Assembly: GCA_905373315.1 (NCBI GenBank)
Contig: CAJPSL010000036.1
Coordinates: 1-5,191 of the forward strand
Length of the DNA stretch: 5,191 bases
From: Candidatus Saccharimonadota bacterium
GTDB taxonomy: Bacteria > Patescibacteriota > Saccharimonadia > Saccharimonadales > Saccharimonadaceae
Direction: 5' to 3'
The notes under the pieces: generated by a model
Databases searched by the model: none
Told to the model about the DNA's origin: nothing
The model's input: only the letters and a program-made list of their open reading frames with translations
Shown: positions 1-5,191 of the stretch, one piece after another
Layout of the letters: every line of letters begins with the position of its first letter
Numbering within the stretch: the first letter of the stretch is position 1
Position numbers and translations under genes: made by a program

Positions 1-1135
1 CCATTACATCAATGTCGGTTATAGTGTTCTTCCCTTTAACAATCTTGACAGCTTTGTAAGTATTTGCCCTACCAAAGATATTTTTAAAATAGGCATAGGT
101 TATATCCTCAGTTACCTCGCCAATATGCTTGTTGGCAGTGTTGGTGTATTGCTTATCTTGGCGCATCCAATATAAAGGACTTTTATATATAGCTGATGCT
201 AGTGCCATCGTGCTCGGGAAGAAGTAGGTGTCGTTCCCTAGATTGATGATCGGCTTATAAGTGAATATATTTTCATTGCCAGGTTCGCTAAATGTTTCTG
301 GTTGGTCGCCAAACGAACAACTAAATAGGTTGAGAAATGCCTGAATATCTTCTTTTGTAATACTTTTGTCTGCAGCTCGTATGGCTTTTACGATGAGGTC
401 AAAAGAGAAAGCTATCTCATCAATTGCGCGTAATGACTTTGATTGCTCGTCGGTAAGTATTGAATGGGCGAAATGTATACCATTGAACATGCTCTTCAGG
501 GCGAAGAATATAGTTTTTGATTTTGCGATACTAAAATTTGTATTATCCTTTATCCAGTCTTCATCTTGCGCGTATAGTTTTTGTGCTATTTCGAATGGTT
601 GCAAATCATAAAACCCTATGTCACCGTAAAAGGTTGTTTCTATGATTATCTCTTTACTACTAAAGACTTCCCGAAATTCTCTCTCTTTCTCTTCGTCATT
701 CATAGCCTCGATTTGTTCTGGTGTATGCCTCACTATAGCTTCACTAAAATCGTACATATAAGTACTGTGAAGCTCATCAAGTAGTGACCTGGTGTATTTT
801 ATCGCCTCCTCAATTTGCTCTCCACTAATCTCATTAAAGCTAACAGTTTTGTTTTTAAGCATTAATCCCATGAGGAAGGCTACCTCGTTGTTGTGCAACC
901 TCCTCCTCCAATCTATATTACCTACATCATGTATAGCTATAAAGAAGTCTCGTAAAATAATTTCTGCAAAGGCATGTATATACCCCCTTGTTGTTACGAG
1001 CAACTCTATGTCAGATATAATATCCTCTCGTGAGCGTTTTTCTGATATCTTTTTACTATTTTTCATAAGCTTATTATACTCACAAGAACTGTCTGCACAA
1101 TAATATGAGGGTATTGCCGAGGCAATTTTAAGCAT
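1..1135 (-). CDS. Putative PD-(D/E)XK nuclease-like protein, N-terminal 378 residues (3' end beyond window)
   Basis: I do not recognise a named family with certainty. The minus strand stays open from an ATG at 1133-1135 to the window edge, giving 378 codons without a stop. An in-frame TAA lies four codons upstream, and AAGG sits 7 nt before the ATG, which favours this start over an internal ATG at 1064-1066 (Met24). Residues 1-290 look mainly helical and soluble, with no signal peptide and no convincing membrane segment. A shorter segment follows (INLGNDTYFFPSTMAL, about 297-312), then a helix with E340 and E343, then ITDIDV at 372-377. A helix glutamate followed by a strand with a TDIDV-type aspartate is how PD-(D/E)XK nuclease cores begin; the expected (E/Q)xK strand would lie just outside the window. 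The nuclease call is therefore an inference. Composition and codon use (24 of 43 Ile codons are ATA) are unlike the neighbours and suggest horizontal transfer. A defence or mobile-element role is possible but unproven. Confidence 0.72.
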   Translation of the reverse strand, partial: MLKIASAIPSYYCADSSCEYNKLMKNSKKISEKRSREDIISDIELLVTTRGYIHAFAEIILRDFFIAIHDVGNIDWRRRLHNNEVAFLMGLMLKNKTVSFNEISGEQIEEAIKYTRSLLDELHSTYMYDFSEAIVRHTPEQIEAMNDEEKEREFREVFSSKEIIIETTFYGDIGFYDLQPFEIAQKLYAQDEDWIKDNTNFSIAKSKTIFFALKSMFNGIHFAHSILTDEQSKSLRAIDEIAFSFDLIVKAIRAADKSITKEDIQAFLNLFSCSFGDQPETFSEPGNENIFTYKPIINLGNDTYFFPSTMALASAIYKSPLYWMRQDKQYTNTANKHIGEVTEDITYAYFKNIFGRANTYKAVKIVKGKNTITDIDVM

Positions 1136-1142
1136 AAGATAG

Positions 1143-1146
1143 CCTT
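1143..1146 (-). promoter_or_regulatory. Ribosome binding site deciding the start of the nuclease-like gene
   Basis: On the minus strand AAGG lies 7 nt upstream of the ATG at 1133-1135, a normal Shine-Dalgarno distance. The internal ATG at 1064-1066 has no comparable purine-rich stretch at the right distance. This supports the longer protein, which begins MLKIASAIPS. Confidence 0.45.
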
Positions 1147-1153
1147 AGTGCGT

Positions 1154-1159
1154 ATTCTA
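1154..1159 (-). promoter_or_regulatory. Possible -10 box for the nuclease-like gene
   Basis: The minus strand reads TAGAAT here, five of six matches to TATAAT, and would start a transcript with a leader of roughly 12 nt that still contains the AAGG. No good -35 box is found: 17 bp upstream the sequence is CAGACT, a poor match. The call rests on position and the -10 alone. Confidence 0.25.
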
Positions 1160-1180
1160 CGTTTCTGTTAAGTTCGAGTC

Positions 1181-1209
1181 TGGAAAAAATGTGCCATCTC
1201 GCTTATACT
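1181..1209 (+). promoter_or_regulatory. Leaderless promoter of the GH13 gene
   Basis: TATACT at 1204-1209 is a five-of-six -10 box. TGGAAA at 1181-1186 is a four-of-six -35 candidate at exactly 17 bp spacing. Six bases separate the -10 box from the ATG at 1216, so transcription starting at the usual distance would begin on the start codon itself, giving a leaderless mRNA. No Shine-Dalgarno sequence is visible before this ATG, in agreement. The same geometry recurs at the rarA promoter in this window. Confidence 0.5.
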
Positions 1210-1215
1210 TAAAAC

Positions 1216-2790
1216 ATGACTAAAGCGTGGCGTGATGTTGGATCGTTGTATCAGATTTATCCGCGAAGTTTTCGAGACTTGAACGGTGATGGGGTCGGAG
1301 ACTTGAACGGCATTACGCTCAAGATGGACTATCTTAGTGATCTCGGCGTTGACGCCATTTGGATTTCGCCGTTTTTCACGTCGCCCATGACTGACTTTGG
1401 CTATGACGTGGCGGATTATCAAAATGTTGATCCGGTATTTGGCGGTCTGGATGATTTTCGTATGTTGTTGGACGAAGCGCATGCGCGCGATATCAAAGTG
1501 ATGATTGATCTAGTGCCGTGCCACACGTCTGACCAGCATCCGTGGTTCGTTGAGTCGCGGTCTGACCGGGATAATCCCAAGCGGGATTGGTATGTCTGGC
1601 GAGATGGCAACGACGGGCATGAACCGAACAATTGGGTCAGCTTGGCAGGCGGCAAATCGTGGACGTTTGATGCTGATTCTGGTCAGTACTATTTGCACTC
1701 GTTCTTACCAACCCAGCCAGATCTCAACTGGGACAATCCTGAGGTACGCTTGGCCATCAAAGATGTGGTGCGATTTTGGTTTGATATGGGAGTGGATGGC
1801 ATGCGCGTGGACGCCATCTGGGGGATCTCCAAAGATCCAGAGCTGCGTGATGATTCGCCAAATCCTCATTTCTATGGCGATGCTGACAGCTACGGCGCCT
1901 ACATTCACGACCATTGCAAACACGGGCCACATTTTCAAGAATATCTGCATGAGCTGGTGAGTGTTTGCGATGAATATGACGATAAGCAGATGGTGTTTGA
2001 GTTCTATCCAGATGAGCGTCTTGGCGACATTTGGCAACAATATCATGACGTCATCCACGTTCATCCAAAAGCTACGGCCTTTTTCATGGAGCATCGACAG
2101 AACGATTGGCATGGTGAGCATACTGGCTGGAATATCGTGAACTATTTGGAGGCGGCAGGGGAGAATATGCCATTCTTTTGCCTTGGCAATCACGACCAGC
2201 CGCGTGTGACGTCTCGCTTAGGACTGCCGCGGTCCCGTGCGCTGCAGTTTCTCAACCTGCTGTGCCCAGGCGTTAGCGTGATGTACTATGGTGATGAAAT
2301 TGGTATGGAAGACGTTGATTTGATGCAGCATGATGCGCAAGATGGCTTTCACCATTCGCTGCAGGATGACCGCAGTCGCGCCCGTACGCCCATGCAGTGG
2401 AACAGCTCGCGCTATGCTGGGTTCGCCAATGTGCTGCCATGGCTGCCAGTGCATCCTAATCATAAACAGGTCAATGTCGCCAAAGAGACCAAAGACCCAA
2501 GCTCGCTGTTGTGGCTATGTCGGAAATTATTGGAGCTGCGACATGAGCTGCCAATTTTACGCCACGGCAGCATGGAAAAGCTAGACACTGGTAACGGCTT
2601 TGTCTTAGGATTTCGCCGTCAGCTTGACGGTCAGCAACTGCAGATATACATTAACTTTGCGGACTCAGTACAAACGGTGTGGTTACCAAACTCTGGCCGT
2701 GTCATCATTGGTACCAACCCAGATATCCATGTGGATGGCGATGTGTTACAGCTGCCTGGCTATGGCGGTGTATTGATTGACATAAAGTAG
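1216..2790 (+). CDS. GH13 family alpha-glucosidase / oligo-glucosidase-type enzyme
   Basis: A complete 524-residue glycoside hydrolase of family 13, the usual length for the alpha-glucosidase and oligo-1,6-glucosidase group. It should hydrolyse, or transfer, alpha-linked glucose units in the cytoplasm, as there is no signal peptide. The start fits the family opening (SLYQIYPRSF at 10-19). DLNGDGVGDLNG (21-32) matches the calcium loop of this group. Conserved region I is DLVPCHTSDQHPWF (98-111), with Cys102 where Asn is usual. Region II is GMRVDA (195-200) with nucleophile Asp199. Region III is VFEFYP (260-265) with acid/base Glu262. Region IV is LGNHD (323-327) with Asp327. RTPMQW (390-395) is also typical. 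The all-beta domain C occupies roughly 445-524. Ala200 after the nucleophile, rather than Val, favours alpha-1,4 over alpha-1,6 linkages by analogy with characterised enzymes. Exact substrate is uncertain; other GH13 activities such as transglucosylation cannot be excluded. The gene stands alone, without visible sugar transport or regulator genes. Confidence 0.93.
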   Translation: MTKAWRDVGSLYQIYPRSFRDLNGDGVGDLNGITLKMDYLSDLGVDAIWISPFFTSPMTDFGYDVADYQNVDPVFGGLDDFRMLLDEAHARDIKVMIDLVPCHTSDQHPWFVESRSDRDNPKRDWYVWRDGNDGHEPNNWVSLAGGKSWTFDADSGQYYLHSFLPTQPDLNWDNPEVRLAIKDVVRFWFDMGVDGMRVDAIWGISKDPELRDDSPNPHFYGDADSYGAYIHDHCKHGPHFQEYLHELVSVCDEYDDKQMVFEFYPDERLGDIWQQYHDVIHVHPKATAFFMEHRQNDWHGEHTGWNIVNYLEAAGENMPFFCLGNHDQPRVTSRLGLPRSRALQFLNLLCPGVSVMYYGDEIGMEDVDLMQHDAQDGFHHSLQDDRSRARTPMQWNSSRYAGFANVLPWLPVHPNHKQVNVAKETKDPSSLLWLCRKLLELRHELPILRHGSMEKLDTGNGFVLGFRRQLDGQQLQIYINFADSVQTVWLPNSGRVIIGTNPDIHVDGDVLQLPGYGGVLIDIK

Positions 2791-2810
2791 CCCCGCCTGA
2801 TGACGGGGCT
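2789..2810. terminator. Shared hairpin terminator between convergent genes
   Basis: A perfect 7-bp stem, AGCCCCG at 2789-2795 pairing with CGGGGCT at 2804-2810, encloses an 8-base loop. It begins inside the TAG stop codon of the GH13 gene (2788-2790). The plus-strand T-rich tail is weak (CATAATTTGTTTG), and the minus-strand tail is only ACTTT. It sits in the 42-base gap between two convergent stop codons, so it probably serves both, the plus direction better. Confidence 0.75.
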
Positions 2811-2832
2811 CATAATTTGTTTGCCGTGTTTG

Positions 2833-4377
2833 TTATGGATTAACAAAGTTCATGCCTGAGTACGATACGTCGTATTGGTCGTAGTTTGGCAATGTTGCGT
2901 TTGGATATTTTGCTTTGTAGGCATCGCGGATCGAAGCGGCCTGAATGTCGGATGTCACCGTGTTGTTGATGGTGTCGACTGTCAAAATCCTGGTTGGGTT
3001 GTAGTCATTTGAGTGGAATGCACCCAAGAATGATGCAACCTTGTTGCCATGCTTACCTGTATCAACGCGACTGGCTGCCTGTCCGACATGTCCTGAGAAG
3101 GTCATGCGGATGTTTGGATATGCCAAGATCAAGTTGTCGTAGACATAGCGTGGGGTTTGTTTGCCAGTGCCGTATCCAGCGCCGGTACCGATTGAACCAT
3201 CAGCGTTCAACAGTGAGTGGCTCAGGACGATGACGTTGTGCTTTGGATGTGAGGCTACGACGTTCTTCGCCCAATTGACCGCCTCAGCACGTGGCCAAAG
3301 CTCAAGTGTCAAGACAAGCCACTGTTTACCTTCAGCGGTAAAGGTTTTGTAGGCGTTGTCAACTTTGCCATTTTCAAACATTTGGTTAGCTGACAGCTTT
3401 TGGCGAGCAGCGGAGAAGTACCGGTTGAATACCGTGGTATCTCGTGCCCATTCGTTAGTGTGTCGCCAGTCGCAAGCACCGCCACCACCACAAACAGCCT
3501 TTGTGTCGTGGTTACCGATGGTGGTCAAATAAGGAATGTTTGCCTGGTCAATAGTCTTGAATGCGTTGGACGCAACGATGTATTGATCTGGTTTATCAAT
3601 GCCTTCATGTCCACCAGAAGTGACCATGTCACCAGTGTGAGCCAAGAAGCGGATGTCGTATTTTTCCTTATTTTTCACGGTCCAGTTGGTGCGGGCAGCG
3701 AATTGATTGCCCGACCATTGGAAAACTTCCTGCTGCGTGTCAGGGTAGACCGCGATGGAGAATTTACCATCTTTGACTGGGTCGACATTGCCGTTGCCAT
3801 TACCATTGTTATGCTGGACTGGCTTGACGTAGAACCACTCTCGGCTCTCCTGGATATAGCCAGCTTTCTGAAGCTCTTGTCGATCCTTGGCAGTGACTTG
3901 GCGGAAATTAAAATGCTTGTACCGCATGCGGTAAACCATCTCTGCGCCATCTTTCAGCTCAGCTTGAGCGTAAAAGGCGATTCCTTTGCAGGTGAATCCA
4001 TACTTTTTACAAGCATTGTCAGCCTCATTTTTATTGACCGTCAAAAGACTTGTGTAGTTGCCGTCTTGTAGTGTTGTGTCAGCGCGATACACTGGCACCA
4101 AACCGCTACCTGCAGTTGTTGACACCATAAAAATAGGGCGCACTGTAGTGAAGCCATTTTTGGCTGCTTGTTGGATTTCTGTTTGGGATGTTGTGACAAA
4201 GCTGTGTGGCTTGCCAGGCCTGGACACTTCATACGCAGTTGCGTTGAGCGCTGGGCTGGCGGCTTTGGCGTTTGATGACGTTGCAATTGGCCACGCGATT
4301 GCCGCGACCGCAACAAGTGCAAATACTAAACTTGCTGTAAAAGCACTCAGACGATGTTTGATCGTGATATGTTTCAC
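2833..4377 (-). CDS. Exported metallophosphoesterase with three DUF5648-like repeats
   Basis: A complete 514-residue protein with GTG start. The codon just upstream is TAA, a strong AGGAGG precedes it, and the next Met is residue 84, so the start is nearly forced. Residues 1-40 form a Sec signal peptide: basic start, hydrophobic stretch about 15-32, cleavage likely after NAKA (36-39) or AKAA. Three repeats resembling DUF5648 follow, at about 49-85, 96-137 and 148-184, each running from a YR/YE strand through T..E to a glycine and an aromatic end. An Asn-Gly linker (189-198) leads to a calcineurin-like phosphoesterase domain, about 206-470. Metal-site motifs are YPDTQ (Asp213), HTGDMV (Asp250), GNHD (Asn289, His290), LSHS (His387) and SGHVG (His430). 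The last motif is normally GHxH; Gly432 replaces the second His, and His455 (AFHS) may compensate. Cys123/Cys130 and Cys296/Cys302 could form disulfides outside the membrane. It would hydrolyse a phosphate mono- or diester in the envelope or outside; substrate unknown. No membrane anchor is visible after the signal. Confidence 0.88.
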   Translation of the reverse strand: MKHITIKHRLSAFTASLVFALVAVAAIAWPIATSSNAKAASPALNATAYEVSRPGKPHSFVTTSQTEIQQAAKNGFTTVRPIFMVSTTAGSGLVPVYRADTTLQDGNYTSLLTVNKNEADNACKKYGFTCKGIAFYAQAELKDGAEMVYRMRYKHFNFRQVTAKDRQELQKAGYIQESREWFYVKPVQHNNGNGNGNVDPVKDGKFSIAVYPDTQQEVFQWSGNQFAARTNWTVKNKEKYDIRFLAHTGDMVTSGGHEGIDKPDQYIVASNAFKTIDQANIPYLTTIGNHDTKAVCGGGGACDWRHTNEWARDTTVFNRYFSAARQKLSANQMFENGKVDNAYKTFTAEGKQWLVLTLELWPRAEAVNWAKNVVASHPKHNVIVLSHSLLNADGSIGTGAGYGTGKQTPRYVYDNLILAYPNIRMTFSGHVGQAASRVDTGKHGNKVASFLGAFHSNDYNPTRILTVDTINNTVTSDIQAASIRDAYKAKYPNATLPNYDQYDVSYSGMNFVNP

Positions 4378-4380
4378 TTA

Positions 4381-4387
4381 CCCTCCT
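4381..4387 (-). promoter_or_regulatory. Strong ribosome binding site of the phosphoesterase gene
   Basis: The minus strand reads AGGAGGG three bases before the GTG start codon (4375-4377), a near-perfect anti-Shine-Dalgarno match with slightly short spacing. It decides the GTG start and contrasts with the apparently leaderless starts of the GH13 and rarA genes. Confidence 0.8.
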
Positions 4388-4408
4388 CGTTTAACTGATA
4401 CCACTACC

Positions 4409-4438
4409 ATTTTACTATACAGGACAGGAGAATGCGAA
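4409..4438 (-). promoter_or_regulatory. Probable promoter of the phosphoesterase gene
   Basis: Two overlapping -10 candidates are seen on the minus strand: TAAAAT (4409-4414) and TATAGT (4414-4419). TTCGCA at 4433-4438 is a four-of-six -35 match, 18 bp from TAAAAT. Either would give a leader of roughly 25-30 nt containing the Shine-Dalgarno sequence. The region overlaps the divergent rarA promoter. Confidence 0.4.
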
Positions 4439-4449
4439 TGCGGTATAAT
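4421..4449 (+). promoter_or_regulatory. Leaderless promoter of rarA
   Basis: A perfect TATAAT lies at 4444-4449, with AGGACA (four of six matches to TTGACA) at 4421-4426, exactly 17 bp upstream. The ATG at 4456 follows the -10 box after six bases, so the expected transcription start is the start codon itself. An AGGAG at 4425-4429 is too far upstream to act as a ribosome binding site and would not be transcribed from this promoter. Confidence 0.6.
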
Positions 4450-4455
4450 GAATGT

Positions 4456-5191
4456 ATGAATCGACGACCCCTGGCCGAACAGATGCGGCCGCAGAAATTG
4501 GATGAGGTGATCGGACAAAGCCATTTGCTGGGCGAGGGTGAGCTGCTCCACCAAATCGTGAGGCGCGCTGAGCCGGTCAGTTTGATCTTGTGGGGGCCAC
4601 CGGGGACGGGCAAGACCACCTTGGCGCGAATTATTGCCAACGAAGTTAATGCCGAATTTGTTGAATTGTCAGCGGTGACCAGCGGCAAAAAAGATGTCGA
4701 GCGGGTAATTGAACACGCCAGGCAAAACTGGAATTTAGGGTTGAGGACAATCTTGTTTGTCGATGAGATCCACCGCTTCAACAAGGCGCAGCAAGATGCG
4801 TTTTTGCCGCATGTCGAGAGTGGGCTGATTACTTTGATTGGCGCGACCACTGAGAATCCAAGCTTTGAGGTAATCACGCCGCTACTCAGCCGGACACGGG
4901 TGTTGGTGCTCCAGCAACTGACCAAAGATGAAATTGTACTAGTGTTGAAGCGAGCGCTGAAGACTTTGAAACAAACTAAGCGGGTGTCACCCAAAGCTTT
5001 GGATTATCTGGCAGAATTAGCGGACGGTGACGCGCGGGTGGCGCTCGGCAATTTGGAGTTGGCGCTGAGCTTTGGTGAAAAAGTCACACCAGAGGTTGTC
5101 AAGGCAGCGGCTCAGCGGCGGCTGCCGGGCTATGACAAAAAGGGCGATGCGCATTATGATATCATCTCAGCGTTCATCAAGTCGCTGCGCG
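4456..5191 (+). CDS. rarA: Replication-associated recombination protein A (RarA/MgsA), N-terminal 245 residues
   Basis: This is the 5' part of the AAA+ ATPase RarA (MgsA), homologous to eukaryotic WRNIP1/Mgs1, which acts in the cytoplasm at stalled or gapped replication forks. It begins MNRRPLAEQMRPQKLDEVIG, a typical RarA opening that supports the ATG at 4456. The Walker A motif is GPPGTGKT (47-54) and Walker B is LFVDEIHRF (100-108, Asp103 and Glu104). Sensor 1 is in GATTENPSF (129-137), the arginine finger is in LLSRTR (143-148, Arg146), and sensor 2 is in GDAR (191-194). The start of the conserved region after the ATPase is visible at YDKKGDAHYDIISAFIKSLR (226-245). Family members are about 400-450 residues, so roughly the last 40 percent, including the tetramerisation part, lies beyond the right edge. 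No frameshift or missing catalytic residue is seen. A near-consensus promoter directly upstream suggests independent, constitutive expression. Confidence 0.96.
   Translation, partial: MNRRPLAEQMRPQKLDEVIGQSHLLGEGELLHQIVRRAEPVSLILWGPPGTGKTTLARIIANEVNAEFVELSAVTSGKKDVERVIEHARQNWNLGLRTILFVDEIHRFNKAQQDAFLPHVESGLITLIGATTENPSFEVITPLLSRTRVLVLQQLTKDEIVLVLKRALKTLKQTKRVSPKALDYLAELADGDARVALGNLELALSFGEKVTPEVVKAAAQRRLPGYDKKGDAHYDIISAFIKSLR

Noticed and set aside
366..1103. Three plus-strand open frames (366-611, 581-784, 792-1103) opposite the left gene
   Set aside because: They are short, have no recognisable motifs, and lie opposite one continuous minus-strand frame of 378 codons with a sound start and a nuclease-like motif.
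1274..1310. A 13-base direct repeat, GAGACTTGAACGG at 1274-1286 and 1298-1310
   Set aside because: Both copies encode the DLNG of the conserved calcium-loop motif DLNGDGVGDLNG, so protein sequence explains the repeat.
1168..2584. Open frames inside the GH13 gene on both strands, up to 162 codons
   Set aside because: The GH13 frame has all family motifs across its whole length; the others show no family features and look like shadows of its codon pattern.
3783..3813. Short repetitive stretch resembling a microsatellite
   Set aside because: It encodes the Asn-Gly linker between the repeats and the phosphoesterase domain; it is too short and irregular to be a separate element.
3400..4071. A 223-codon plus-strand open frame opposite the phosphoesterase gene
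   Set aside because: Long, but it is antisense to a gene with complete motifs and signal peptide; its sequence resembles no known protein, as expected of a shadow frame in GC-biased coding DNA.
4404..4994. A 196-codon minus-strand open frame across rarA and its promoter
   Set aside because: It is antisense to an unmistakable RarA with intact Walker motifs and has no features of its own.

Overview
The window carries four protein-coding genes with almost no space between them: two complete genes in the middle and one partial gene running off each edge. No RNA genes, CRISPR arrays, insertion sequences or attachment sites are visible, and no stretch above 300 bases lacks a gene. The three genes right of position 1215 share a moderate-GC style that almost never uses the isoleucine codon ATA. 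The compact layout, short divergent promoter regions, apparently leaderless starts and protein types would suit a small-genome bacterium such as a Saccharibacteria (TM7)-like member of the candidate phyla radiation. That assignment is an inference of moderate-to-low confidence; an actinobacterial or firmicute host is not excluded. TGA is not read as an amino acid in any of the genes.

Layout. Positions 1-1135 (minus strand) hold the first 378 codons of an AT-rich gene of unknown function. The visible part ends in what looks like the start of a PD-(D/E)XK nuclease-type core (ITDIDV). Its codon use differs sharply from its neighbours, so it is probably acquired accessory DNA. An 80-base divergent promoter region (1136-1215) separates it from a 524-residue GH13 alpha-glucosidase-type enzyme (1216-2790, plus). 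That gene converges on an exported 514-residue metallophosphoesterase with three DUF5648-like repeats (2833-4377, minus), and a hairpin terminator at 2789-2810 lies between them. A second short divergent region (4378-4455) leads to the 5' part of rarA/mgsA, a replication-associated AAA+ ATPase (4456 to the right edge, plus).

How they work together. No operon or pathway links the four genes; each seems to have its own promoter. The GH13 enzyme lacks a signal peptide and would act on small alpha-glucosides in the cytoplasm. The phosphoesterase is exported, and RarA acts at stalled replication forks. The points most worth following are the foreign nuclease-like gene at the left edge, the identical leaderless geometry of the GH13 and rarA promoters, and the domain architecture and altered metal-site motif of the exported phosphoesterase.
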